Below, in pieces: positions 1 through 7,689 of a DNA stretch of 64,000 bases. Position 1 is the stretch's first letter; each line of letters opens with the position of its first letter. Source of the stretch: Lactobacillus xujianguonis (GTDB lineage Bacteria > Bacillota > Bacilli > Lactobacillales > Lactobacillaceae). The notes beneath the pieces are model-generated. The model did not search any database. It saw only the letters and a program-made list of their open reading frames with translations, and was not told the DNA's origin. The position numbers were made by a program, and so were the translations under genes. Location: assembly GCF_004009905.1 (NCBI RefSeq), contig NZ_ML136875.1, positions 54,607 to 118,606 of the forward strand, written 5' to 3'.

Positions 1-1
1 A

Positions 2-328
2 ACAATTAAAGTTCGCGGAATTAGCGAACAAAATTTAGCAAGGATTGATCGAATTGTTGATCAATTAAATAAAAATTCGAGTAAAAAAATTTCCAGAAAT
101 ATGTTTTTGCGAGAAGAAATTGAGAAAATTCCCCTCAATTTTCAAAAGCAAGATGAAATTTCAGAAACTAGTTTGTTGATTCAAAAACAAAATAGACTGT
201 TGCAAGAATATTTAAGAGCGTTAAACATTCTTGTTAAATACTTTATGAGTGGTGAACGTGAAGACACGGAAAAGGGAATGAATTTATTAGATGATTTAGC
301 AAATCTTTCCGATGAGGAAGATAAATAA
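2..328 (+). CDS. RHH-type conjugation accessory protein, 5' truncated by window edge
   Basis: The frame is open from the first bases, so the gene begins before the window. The first ~45 visible residues (TIKVRGISEQN, then a helix with RIDRIVDQLN) look like the strand-helix-helix of a ribbon-helix-helix DNA-binding domain. A charged, coiled-coil-like tail ends in an acidic DEEDK. Small RHH proteins of this kind often sit just before relaxase genes and bind oriT as relaxosome accessory factors. Two more small genes follow before the relaxase, the third also RHH-like. A precise family cannot be named without a search; an internal ATG at 101 is less likely because the RHH-like part would be lost. 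Confidence 0.6.
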   Translation, partial: TIKVRGISEQNLARIDRIVDQLNKNSSKKISRNMFLREEIEKIPLNFQKQDEISETSLLIQKQNRLLQEYLRALNILVKYFMSGEREDTEKGMNLLDDLANLSDEEDK

Positions 329-347
329 ATTAGAAAGAAGGTAAATA

Positions 348-575
348 ATGAAACAACACATGCTTCAGTTTCGTCTGAATGACAAACAATGGCAAGCAAT
401 TAATGGCATTCGTAATAAACATCACTTTGATAACAATGGTGAACTTTTTAAGTTTTTATTTTTTAATGCATTGATTGGAATGCAAAAAAATAAAGAACTA
501 ACAGAATTGAGAAAGCTAAATCAAAAGATAGATAAGATGGTACAAAAGCAAGAAAGGAAAAATAAAAATGAGTAG
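348..575 (+). CDS. small basic hypothetical protein, mobilization cluster
   Basis: A 75-residue protein preceded by an AGAAAGAAGG ribosome-binding site. The N-terminal half (LQFRLNDKQWQAINGIRNKH) resembles an RHH or short HTH fold, and the C-terminal half is a Lys/Glu-rich helix (LRKLNQKIDKMVQKQERK). Its stop overlaps the start of the next gene at 568, so the two are probably translationally coupled. The position between two RHH-like genes and upstream of the relaxase suggests a relaxosome accessory role, which is inference only. No family is recognised with certainty. Confidence 0.6.
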   Translation: MKQHMLQFRLNDKQWQAINGIRNKHHFDNNGELFKFLFFNALIGMQKNKELTELRKLNQKIDKMVQKQERKNKNE

Positions 576-932
576 AACAACTTTTAGGGTAACGATAGAA
601 GATCAAGATTTCGATTGGATTCAGGAGTATAAAGAAAAAATTCTATACCAAACAATATTTCTTTTTTTCGTCATGCAAAAGAAGTGTTAGAAAAAGAAGA
701 CGAACTAAATCAAGAATTAAAAAATTTATCGAGTTTAAAAGATTTAACGAAGCAAGTAAGGTTTGCCAAAGAACAGATTGCCATTCAAAACGAAATGACA
801 AGTGAATACTTAATGACGCAAGGAATGGAAATTGTCGGTAATGGAATTGATGCAGAAATTTATAAATCTGCAAAAAGAAAAGTTAAAGAACGAATTAATA
901 ATAAGATGGAAGATAATGGCGGACAAAGGTAA
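568..932 (+). pseudogene. RHH-like mobilization accessory gene with frameshift
   Basis: The reading frame starts at ATG 568 (MSRTTFRVTIEDQDFDWIQ) and stops at about 687, but a second frame continues it to 932 (ISFFRHAKEVLEKEDELN onward). The frames join naturally at an A6 run at 635-640; one extra A would give KEKNSIPNNISFF and a single product of about 121 residues. The product would be an N-terminal ribbon strand and helices followed by a long coiled coil. This looks like a one-base deletion in a homopolymer. Transcriptional slippage or a sequencing error cannot be excluded. It is the last gene before the candidate oriT and the relaxase. Confidence 0.6.
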
Positions 933-940
933 TAAATCTT

Positions 941-966
941 GATGCTGAGATCGCAATTCTACAGCT
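941..966 (+). other. candidate oriT / nic-proximal motif upstream of relaxase
   Basis: The noncoding stretch between the RHH genes and the relaxase holds an imperfect inverted repeat: GCTG/CAGC arms, then AGA/TCT, around TCGCAAT. Relaxase genes are commonly preceded by oriT, and RHH accessory proteins usually bind there. A 24-bp version of this motif differing at only three positions recurs twice at 35.6 and 35.9 kb in the satellite element. The exact nick site cannot be assigned from sequence alone. Confidence 0.45.
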
Positions 967-1019
967 TTTAAAATTTATTTAGTTTAACATCTGATCATTT
1001 TATTTGTAGGAGGTAAATT

Positions 1020-2633
1020 TTGAATCGACCAGCCATAATTTTGACTTCAAAATTTTCTGCACCAAGTGCACAAAAAACTTTTGGGCGTTACGTTGGATAT
1101 ATGGCTAGAAAGGAAGCATTAGAGAAAAAAGAATATTTATCAGATAAAGAAAAATCTGAATTAGACCGAGTTGAAACTCAAGCGAAAAAATTAGATCAAA
1201 AATATAATTTTAGTGTGATAAAAAGTGAAGAGCATTCTAAAAGAGAAAAAGAAGCAAAAGAATTAATTAAGAAAAAAAGTATTTTTGATTTAAACGATAA
1301 GGAATTTGATAAGTACCTTGGGTATATGGTTAGAATTGATGCATTAAATCATAAAAAAGAAAATTCAAAGTTAACAGCAAAGGAACAAAGTGAATTAGAA
1401 AAGATTGGAGCTGCTGCTAACCGACTAAGTGAACTCCATGCAACAAAAGAAAAAGTTTTGGATGGAGTTTTTAGTTCAGACAAAAATGTTGTTCAATTAA
1501 AAGATTTAAATTATATTCGCGAGCAGTTAAATGAAGGACAAAAAAATAATTCCGTATTGTGGCAAGATGTAGTTAGTTTTGATAATAGCTTTTTAAAAAA
1601 GAAAGGAATCTTATCTAGTACAGGAATTTTAAACGAGGAAGAGTTACTAAAAGCAACTAAAAAAATGCAAAGTGTTTTTCAAAATGAAATGGATCCTCCT
1701 TTAAATAATATGTACTGGGTAGCTTCTATTCATCGCAATACTGATAATGTGCATATACATATTGCGACTGTAGAACGAGATCCACGTAGAAAACTAATTA
1801 ATCGAGATGGGATTAGTCAACCTAAAGGTAGACGGCCGCAAAAAATAATTGATCATATGAAGAGTAGCTTTGCCAATGAATTAATTGGCTCATCAGAATT
1901 AACTAAAGAATTATCTCAAAAACGTCAAACGATTAGAGAAGCTATACAAATTAACTTGACTGCTCAAGTTGAACAACCAACTTTTCAGGCAGAGCTTAAT
2001 GAATTTGTTAAAATCTTGCCTGAATCAAGACGGAAATGGTTTTACAATAAATTGAATGAACCACAAAAAAAGATGTCGAATCACTTAGTTGATGAACTGC
2101 TAAAAGACAATTCTGATTTCAAAAAATATAAAGACTTAGTTTGGGAATTACAAAATGACCGACAAAGTTTATATGGTAAAAGTAAACGTAACAATAAAAA
2201 TTATGCAATTAATCAGTTATATGGTAAAGAAGGGATATACGCCAGAAATGGGAATGCACTACTTGCTGATTTAAGAAAAATTGATAAGCAGGCAAACCAT
2301 AATCAAAGACATAGAGTTAGTTTTAAAGAAAAAGTAGATCCAAATAAGTATATTCAATCGGCATTAGAAGAAATCTATAAGCAAAAATCCAAAAAAGAAA
2401 ATGTGAAATCTTCATTTGATGAAAGTTATGCTCCTCATCCACATGGTAAAAGTAAAACAAGAAATATAAAAGGGCATTATCTAAAGAAACCCTTTATAAC
2501 TCAAAGTCAAATACGCAAAATAAAATCAAATCAAGAAAAAGTATTTGAAAAAACCAATGCGGATAGAGAAAGCAGAAAGAACTTACGTGAATTCGAAAAA
2601 TTGCAGAATGAAGTTGAAAAAGAACTAGAATAA
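1020..2633 (+). CDS. MobP/MobL-type relaxase
   Basis: A 537-residue relaxase that would nick oriT and stay bound to the transferred strand during conjugation. The HUH metal-binding motif is visible at H238, H245 and H247 (HRNTDNVHIH), and candidate catalytic tyrosines lie near the N-terminus (Y24 in FGRYVGYM). Residues 21-60 and 96-139 are an internal duplication, each starting with a Y-x-GYM-x-R core and followed by a Lys/Glu helix. The C-terminal half is a charged helical tail. The start is a TTG behind a strong AGGAGG at 1008-1013. Three small RHH-like genes and a candidate oriT lie upstream, and a terminator follows. Assignment to the MobP2/MobL group is by general resemblance. Confidence 0.88.
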   Translation: MNRPAIILTSKFSAPSAQKTFGRYVGYMARKEALEKKEYLSDKEKSELDRVETQAKKLDQKYNFSVIKSEEHSKREKEAKELIKKKSIFDLNDKEFDKYLGYMVRIDALNHKKENSKLTAKEQSELEKIGAAANRLSELHATKEKVLDGVFSSDKNVVQLKDLNYIREQLNEGQKNNSVLWQDVVSFDNSFLKKKGILSSTGILNEEELLKATKKMQSVFQNEMDPPLNNMYWVASIHRNTDNVHIHIATVERDPRRKLINRDGISQPKGRRPQKIIDHMKSSFANELIGSSELTKELSQKRQTIREAIQINLTAQVEQPTFQAELNEFVKILPESRRKWFYNKLNEPQKKMSNHLVDELLKDNSDFKKYKDLVWELQNDRQSLYGKSKRNNKNYAINQLYGKEGIYARNGNALLADLRKIDKQANHNQRHRVSFKEKVDPNKYIQSALEEIYKQKSKKENVKSSFDESYAPHPHGKSKTRNIKGHYLKKPFITQSQIRKIKSNQEKVFEKTNADRESRKNLREFEKLQNEVEKELE

Positions 2634-2745
2634 AATATCTTATCTTAATTTAATGACTAATGTATTAGTCGGGCATAGTGGGTTTTACATTGCTTTGCTA
2701 AGAAATAGAGGAAACAAAAGGTAAACTTAATATTATAGAAAAAAA

Positions 2746-2773
2746 GCAAGTAGTCATTGACTACTTGTTTTTT
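2746..2773 (+). terminator. intrinsic terminator after relaxase
   Basis: A perfect 9-bp stem (CAAGTAGTC/GACTACTTG, 2747-2767) is followed by six T residues. It separates the relaxase from the primase-like gene. Confidence 0.85.
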
Positions 2774-2796
2774 CGTTATAGATAAGTGAAAGCAAT

Positions 2797-2822
2797 AAAA
2801 AAGCCGTGTATAAGCACGACTT
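2797..2822 (-). terminator. minus-strand intrinsic terminator, candidate antisense RNA end
   Basis: Read on the minus strand, an 8-bp stem with one mismatch (AAGTCGTG/CACGGCTT) runs straight into TTTTTT. No minus-strand gene lies between this and the start of the primase-like gene at 3032, so it may end a short transcript antisense to that gene's leader (about 2800-2995). A TATAAT on the minus strand near 3007 could be its -10 box, but no good -35 is seen. Confidence 0.5.
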
Positions 2823-3031
2823 AAAATCAATCTTCGAGGGTTTTGATAAAGCTGACGCACTTGCTATTATGCAGTTCCACGATAAACAGCTCACGAGTAG
2901 GACGTTTTTTATTTTTGGTAGTGTACTAAGTAATTATTTCAACCGTTCGGCTACAGGGATCCTTGACTACTATTTAAACCTCCCCCTCTTCAAAGGTAAT
3001 TATAACATATTAGAACAGAAAGGAAAATATA

Positions 3032-4711
3032 ATGAAAAAACAATATCAACCATATCCAATTATTGTGAGATTTCCAAAGGAAATGTATGATGACAAAGGT
3101 AAATTAACTATGAACGATCATGAGGTTAAGGAAGCAATGATGAAACCCAGTCGTCCATATATGCCATTAATGGGACAACTCATTTCAGATTCTACACATA
3201 CTTACTTTGTACCATTTAGAAGCCATATTCCTGCAAACAACTTAGCGAGGTTTCCTGAAACATATCTAGTTTTGAAATCAAGTGAAATCGAAAAAGGATC
3301 CAATAGTTATACAAACTATTCAGGTATGGATTTGAATAAAATGATTTTAGTAGATAACAACATAGATTTGAAACTTGCTCAAAGTGGTATTAGCCCAGAA
3401 GAATATCATGTTTTATTTCAAAAACAAGATGAACTTTATGATAAAACTAGTGATTATGTGACTCACTATATGGAACAAGTGAAACAAGGTCGTCCCCTCG
3501 ATGATAAATATAGGTTTTCAACGTTACCTAACTTTAATAAAGAATTAGGTTTAGAGAAAGAAAGAGTTAAGGATCAACAAAGGCATAAGGCTACTCAAAA
3601 TCATGATGGTAAAAACGGTAGAGCTTTTACTTCTGAACAGATTAAAGCTGCAAATCAAGCAAGTATAGTAGAGTATGCTAATGTTGCTGGAATAGAACTG
3701 GAACAGACAGGAGCAGATGAATTTAAAGGAGTAGAGCATGATTCACTTGTGATAACACCTTCTAAAAATTCCTTCTATTGGAATTCACGACAAGTTCATG
3801 GCAAAGGCGCTTTGAGTTTTGTTGAACAATATGAAATGGCAGATAGTAATTTAAATAACAAGGACAAATTTATTTTTGCAACTAAAAAAGTTTTAGAAAG
3901 TGGTGTTAGTGCAGGTCAAACATATCAAGTAAAAAAAGAACCTTTTAAATTTAATAAGGATCAGCTAGATAAAGATAATAAAATCAATCGAGTATGGGGA
4001 TATTTACATAATGAGAGAGGAATATCTAGCCAAACTATCGACCAGCTCCATAACAGTAAAGTGCTTTTCCAAGATAAATATGGAAATGCACTTTTTTTAT
4101 GGCGAGATCCAAAAACTAAAGAAATTAAAGGTACGTCAAAACAAGGAACTAAAGTTGATCATCAAAAATATGGCAAAAGAGGTACATTGAAAGTTATTGA
4201 AAAGAATTCTACTACAGGCTATGGATTTACTTTTGACTCCTCCAACATGAATGGCAAAACTCCTGAAAATATAAAATTTTTCGAATCACCAATTGATGCA
4301 ATTAGTTTTTATGATTTATCTAAAGCAAAAATTAAAGGAGGGCTGAAAAATACTAGATTTGTATCAATGGATGGCTTAAAAAAGGAAGTGTTCAATTCAT
4401 ACATTAAACAAACTTCTGAACAACTCCAAAAAGAAGGACGAACTCTTAAAACCGTTGCTTTAGGGGTAGATAATGATGAAGCTGGGAAAAAGTTTGTTAA
4501 AGATATTCAATCTAAATTTTCAAAAGTAAAATATATTAAACCAAGTGAAAAATTTGGAAAAGACTGGAACGACACCCTAAAAGTTTATAGAAAAATTGAA
4601 AGTAAAGAAAAAGACAAAACACCTGAAAAAAAGCCAGTGTGTAAGCCAGCGGTAGATCCAAAAATAGCGGAAATGATGAAACATAGAAAGGATAGGGGAT
4701 TAGAGAGATAA
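3032..4711 (+). CDS. DUF3991/TOPRIM primase-like protein
   Basis: A 559-residue protein of the plasmid DUF3991-plus-TOPRIM type, probably acting on single-stranded DNA during transfer or replication. A DUF3991-like part spans about residues 310-380 (WGYLHNERGISSQTIDQL). A TOPRIM domain follows: the conserved Glu is E418 in FFESPIDA, and the DxD is D480/D482 in GVDNDEAGK. A helical N-terminal region of unknown type precedes residues ~215-290. The last ~18 residues (VDPK... KDRGLER) nearly match the end of the ArdC-like protein at 5540. The start ATG has GAAAGG upstream. No zinc finger is visible, so primase activity is inferred, not shown. Confidence 0.8.
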   Translation: MKKQYQPYPIIVRFPKEMYDDKGKLTMNDHEVKEAMMKPSRPYMPLMGQLISDSTHTYFVPFRSHIPANNLARFPETYLVLKSSEIEKGSNSYTNYSGMDLNKMILVDNNIDLKLAQSGISPEEYHVLFQKQDELYDKTSDYVTHYMEQVKQGRPLDDKYRFSTLPNFNKELGLEKERVKDQQRHKATQNHDGKNGRAFTSEQIKAANQASIVEYANVAGIELEQTGADEFKGVEHDSLVITPSKNSFYWNSRQVHGKGALSFVEQYEMADSNLNNKDKFIFATKKVLESGVSAGQTYQVKKEPFKFNKDQLDKDNKINRVWGYLHNERGISSQTIDQLHNSKVLFQDKYGNALFLWRDPKTKEIKGTSKQGTKVDHQKYGKRGTLKVIEKNSTTGYGFTFDSSNMNGKTPENIKFFESPIDAISFYDLSKAKIKGGLKNTRFVSMDGLKKEVFNSYIKQTSEQLQKEGRTLKTVALGVDNDEAGKKFVKDIQSKFSKVKYIKPSEKFGKDWNDTLKVYRKIESKEKDKTPEKKPVCKPAVDPKIAEMMKHRKDRGLER

Positions 4712-4726
4712 GCAAAGAAAAAATAA

Positions 4727-4766
4727 ACAAAAAAAGAAGCACATACCGCTTTCCGTATGTGCCGTT
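4727..4766 (-). terminator. hairpin, strongest as a minus-strand terminator
   Basis: A perfect 8-bp stem (GCACATAC/GTATGTGC, 4739-4762) is flanked on its left by an A-run, so the T-tract lies on the minus strand. On the + strand it is followed only by a weak CGTTCTTT, which might still help end the primase-like transcript. No minus-strand gene is seen to the right, so a short minus-strand RNA from the 4.79-4.89 kb gap is possible. Confidence 0.5.
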
Positions 4767-4948
4767 CTTTAAAGATTCTCACTGATCTAGTCCTCGCCTT
4801 CTTTAAGCTAGCATGTCGCTAAGGCAGTAGGCAACCTAGTTGAAAAACAACTCTTTAATTTGCACCGTGATCTTTACACAAATTGTACAACGAAAAGATA
4901 AAAAGGGTGACATCTTATGGAGATAGAAAATATAAGGATGGGATACAA

Positions 4949-5371
4949 ATGAAAAAAGCAATTATAGTTGCTCCTAGTTATTTAGGTAAGTATCTTTTAT
5001 TCAAAATTGAAAGTAATGGAAAAATTCGGTATGAATTTTCTAAAGGTTTGCAAAAAAATAATGAAAGTTTATTTGTTACTGCTCTTAAAACTCTTAAAGA
5101 ACAAACAAATTTAAAACCGAATATTTCAATTCAACTGAAAGAAATTATGTTTCCAGCAACGTTAGATATGAAAGTTTTAGGCTATTTAACAGAAGTTGAA
5201 GATGCTTCTGAATTACATATAAAAGGAAATAGAAAATATAAGTGGGTTACTTTTCAAGAGTTAAAAGAGTTAGTAGCAAATGGACAAATTATCGATAGTT
5301 TAACTCTCAGTGTGATATGTAAAATCTTTTGCACTAGGAGTTATAAAAAAATAAAGAAATTGAGGTTATAA
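4949..5371 (+). CDS. NUDIX-fold protein with degenerate catalytic box
   Basis: A 140-residue protein. The start is taken at ATG 4949 because AAGGATGGG lies just upstream; the longer frame from 4883 has no such site. The sequence follows the NUDIX layout: G-x5-E at GLQKNNE, then ALKTLKEQTNL where an active enzyme would have REUxEExGU, and a typical C-terminal WVTFQELKELVANGQIIDSLT. The catalytic R-E pair is replaced by K-T and one Glu of EE by Gln, so hydrolysis is doubtful. A nucleotide-sensing or binding role is possible but unproven. It lies between the primase-like gene and two stacked hairpins before the ArdC-like gene. Confidence 0.55.
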   Translation: MKKAIIVAPSYLGKYLLFKIESNGKIRYEFSKGLQKNNESLFVTALKTLKEQTNLKPNISIQLKEIMFPATLDMKVLGYLTEVEDASELHIKGNRKYKWVTFQELKELVANGQIIDSLTLSVICKIFCTRSYKKIKKLRL

Positions 5372-5408
5372 ATAATAATGAAGAATATTAGAGCACCACC
5401 TTACCTAC

Positions 5409-5477
5409 AAACTGAAAGTTTACTAAAAGGCTGTATCATGTGAATTTTAACGTGATATGGCTTTTTTCTTTCAGTTT
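5409..5477 (+). terminator. large nested hairpin upstream of antirestriction gene
   Basis: An outer perfect 10-bp repeat (5409-5418 with 5468-5477) encloses an inner G-U-containing stem of about 16 bp (5425-5440 with 5451-5466) that ends in a T6 run. The inner stem works as an intrinsic terminator for the NUDIX-like gene. The nested outer stem is unusual for a plain terminator. Confidence 0.7.
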
Positions 5478-5498
5478 TTTAACCAAATTATAGTTATA

Positions 5499-5520
5499 AC
5501 CGAGCATATGCTCGGTTTTT
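5499..5520 (+). terminator. palindrome plus T-run directly before ArdC-like gene
   Basis: A perfect 18-bp palindrome (5499-5516, ACCGAGCATATGCTCGGT) is followed by T6 and lies only 20 bp before the ATG at 5540, leaving no room for a promoter after it. It is either a second terminator that must be read through or bypassed, or an operator. Confidence 0.6.
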
Positions 5521-5539
5521 GTATTGGAAAGGAAAAAGT

Positions 5540-7384
5540 ATGTCAACACGTTCAGATATTTCGATACTTAAGCCTGATGGTACTGTAACAACACAGTACA
5601 TTCATATGGACGGATATTTAAGTGGAGTGGGTCAAACATTGCTTAATAACTATAAAACAATGGCTGATGCTGAAAAAATCATGCAACTAGGCGAATATCA
5701 TGCTGATTCTATCCTGCCTGAATATCCAAAAGATATTGCTTCAAAGCTGAAGGAATATAAACAAGATAAAACTTATGTTAGCCAAGGCTATCCAAGTTTA
5801 GAATCAATGCAAAACGCATTAAAACAATATACAGAATATCCACGAGATTATGGTCAAGTAGCCAAAACCTTAAATTCTGATATTGAATATCATTACTTGT
5901 ACGCTCCTAATAAAGATGGAAAATATCAGTGGCACACAATTAACAGAGATGGTATTGAGCCTTTAACACAAAAATCAATCAATCTAGAACAGGAGATTGG
6001 AATTACAGAACACTCTCCAAACTGGCAAAAAGCACCTAATGGTCAATGGAATGCACCTTTAAATGATAAAGAATTGTCAGGGTTAAATAAAGGCATTCAT
6101 CAAATGGACCAAAATTTGAAAGATTTTAACAAGCGTGAAAAACAAACTTCAGAAAAATCCAAAGTCCATTCTAAAAAGAAATTGGATCTTGAAGCTTGGA
6201 AAAAGCAGCATACCCAAACTGTTGAAAAGTTGAAAAATGGCTTGTTAGAAGAAATAGAGCATTATACACAATCTCCAGAGAAGGTTGTAGAATTGTTGGA
6301 ATTTATCAACAAGTTTCACAACTATTCTGCGAGGAATGCTTTATTAATCCAGCGTCAACGTCCAGGAGCAGTTGCTGTTGGCTCTTTTGCTAAATTTAAA
6401 GAGCTGGGATATAACGTTAAAAAAGGCGAGAAAGGCAGTAAGATTTTTGTTCCTGCAAAAATTACAGTTTTCTACCGTAAAGATAAAGACGGTAAGCAAT
6501 CCAAAACATCTTTAAAACTTGCAACTGAATCAGAAAAAGAAAAGATTAAAAAGGGGCAAATTAAAACTTATGACCGTACAATATACAAATTAGGAACTGT
6601 TTTTGATGCAACACAAACTGATATGCCAAAAGAAAAATATCCTGAATTGTATCCTAATCGACATCAAGATTTTAAAGCAAAAAATCCAGAGCAACTAGAT
6701 CTTTTAGAACAAGGCTTAAGAACTGTAGCTGCAAACATGAACATGCCAGTCATCACGTATGATAGTTCCATGCAAGATGTAAATGATCCTCAAACTGCTA
6801 AAGGATACTTTAATACTAAAACTAACCAAATTGTTTTAAATCAGTACAATACACCTACAGAGAATGTAACTGTATTGGCTCATGAGCTAGGACATGCACA
6901 ATTGCATAATAATAGCAAGCAGGAAAAGGGATTACCGCGAGAATTAAAAGAAATGCAGGCCGAATTAACTAGTTATTTGTATGCAAGCAACTATGGGATC
7001 GATTCTAGGAAAGAAACTGTGAACTATATTGCTGGTTGGACGCAGAATGGGAAAAAATTTAATGAACTCCCGACAGGTGTTAAGGGACAAATAATTGCTC
7101 ACTCAACTTCTGCAGCAAAAGTACTTACAAAAGCTACGGATAAAGTGATTCAACAAGAGCAAGCGAGAATTGATGGTGTGAAGAGTCTTGTTTCAAAAGA
7201 TGTTGAAGAAAAAATTCAGCAAAATGCTAAACAAGAAACAATTAAGCCTGAAAATGATCACAAAAGTCCTGTTGAAGATATTGCTCAATCAAAATCAGAC
7301 AAAGAACAAGATCATAGACCAGTGGTAGATCCAAAGGTAGCAGCAATGATAAGACGTAGCAAAGATAGAGGACTAGAAAGATAG
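5540..7384 (+). CDS. ArdC-like antirestriction/metallopeptidase-domain protein
   Basis: A 614-residue, three-part protein. Residues 1-150 (STRSDISILKPDG, HMDGYLSGVG) are a domain also known from phage and plasmid proteins. Residues ~225-330 carry the ArdC/DUF1738-type ssDNA-binding segment (NYSARNALLIQRQRPGA, KKGEKGSKIFVPAKI). A zinc-peptidase motif follows with H448, E449 and H452 in AHELGH. In the ArdC family, these proteins protect incoming plasmid DNA from restriction. The tail (VDPK... KDRGLER) repeats that of the primase-like protein. ATG 5540 is chosen over TTG 5519 because GGAAAGGAAAAAG precedes it. Two hairpins lie directly upstream and a strong terminator downstream. Confidence 0.8.
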   Translation: MSTRSDISILKPDGTVTTQYIHMDGYLSGVGQTLLNNYKTMADAEKIMQLGEYHADSILPEYPKDIASKLKEYKQDKTYVSQGYPSLESMQNALKQYTEYPRDYGQVAKTLNSDIEYHYLYAPNKDGKYQWHTINRDGIEPLTQKSINLEQEIGITEHSPNWQKAPNGQWNAPLNDKELSGLNKGIHQMDQNLKDFNKREKQTSEKSKVHSKKKLDLEAWKKQHTQTVEKLKNGLLEEIEHYTQSPEKVVELLEFINKFHNYSARNALLIQRQRPGAVAVGSFAKFKELGYNVKKGEKGSKIFVPAKITVFYRKDKDGKQSKTSLKLATESEKEKIKKGQIKTYDRTIYKLGTVFDATQTDMPKEKYPELYPNRHQDFKAKNPEQLDLLEQGLRTVAANMNMPVITYDSSMQDVNDPQTAKGYFNTKTNQIVLNQYNTPTENVTVLAHELGHAQLHNNSKQEKGLPRELKEMQAELTSYLYASNYGIDSRKETVNYIAGWTQNGKKFNELPTGVKGQIIAHSTSAAKVLTKATDKVIQQEQARIDGVKSLVSKDVEEKIQQNAKQETIKPENDHKSPVEDIAQSKSDKEQDHRPVVDPKVAAMIRRSKDRGLER

Positions 7385-7393
7385 TCAAATACT

Positions 7394-7430
7394 AAAAGCC
7401 GACACTACATAGCGTGGTGTCGGCTTTTTT
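7394..7430 (+). terminator. intrinsic terminator after ArdC-like gene
   Basis: A perfect 12-bp stem (AAAAGCCGACAC with GTGTCGGCTTTT) ends in a T-run. Confidence 0.9.
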
Positions 7431-7496
7431 AATGCCTGAGAAACAATGTCTTTTAGTTTGATCTTTCATAATAAACCTTCTAAGGAAAAAAGGGCA

Positions 7497-7531
7497 TAAA
7501 AAAAACTAAGAATGTTTGTATCCATCCTTAG
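7497..7531 (-). terminator. minus-strand intrinsic terminator in 7.4-7.7 kb gap
   Basis: On the minus strand, CTAAGGATG/CATTCTTAG (one G-U) runs into eight T residues. The 7.43-7.65 kb gap holds no convincing gene. A 29-codon open stretch without a start (about 7535-7624, + strand) may be a decayed gene end. The hairpin could end a minus-strand transcript that starts inside the gap. Confidence 0.5.
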
Positions 7532-7655
7532 ATTTACTCCAAGAACTATTATGCCTCATTTTTAGATGAATTGCAACAGTACGTTGAGGACATGATGGGA
7601 CAGGAACATTCTATTTTTAATTAGTTACATATAATCTAAGATTTTTAATTTTTAA

Positions 7656-7683
7656 TTGCAATATCAATAAAAAGATATATAAT
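7656..7683 (+). promoter_or_regulatory. promoter of structured RNA with operator in spacer
   Basis: TTGCAA at 7656-7661 and TATAAT at 7678-7683 are separated by 16 bp. The spacer is TATC-N8-GATA, the same inverted repeat found in the promoters at 7955 and 12423. Confidence 0.7.
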
Positions 7684-7689
7684 ATAAAT

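Noticed and set aside
635..640. Programmed ribosomal frameshift in the RHH gene
   Set aside because: The codon phase does not give a standard X-XXY-YYZ slippery site and no stimulatory structure is evident; a deletion is simpler.
2806..3090. 94-codon frame before the primase-like gene
   Set aside because: It starts with GTG without a ribosome-binding site, overlaps the true start at 3032 by 59 bp, covers a minus-strand terminator, and its sequence is not protein-like.
7535..7624. Open stretch reading IYSKNYYASFLDELQQYVEDM
   Set aside because: No start codon and only 29 codons; kept only as a possible gene remnant in the gap description.
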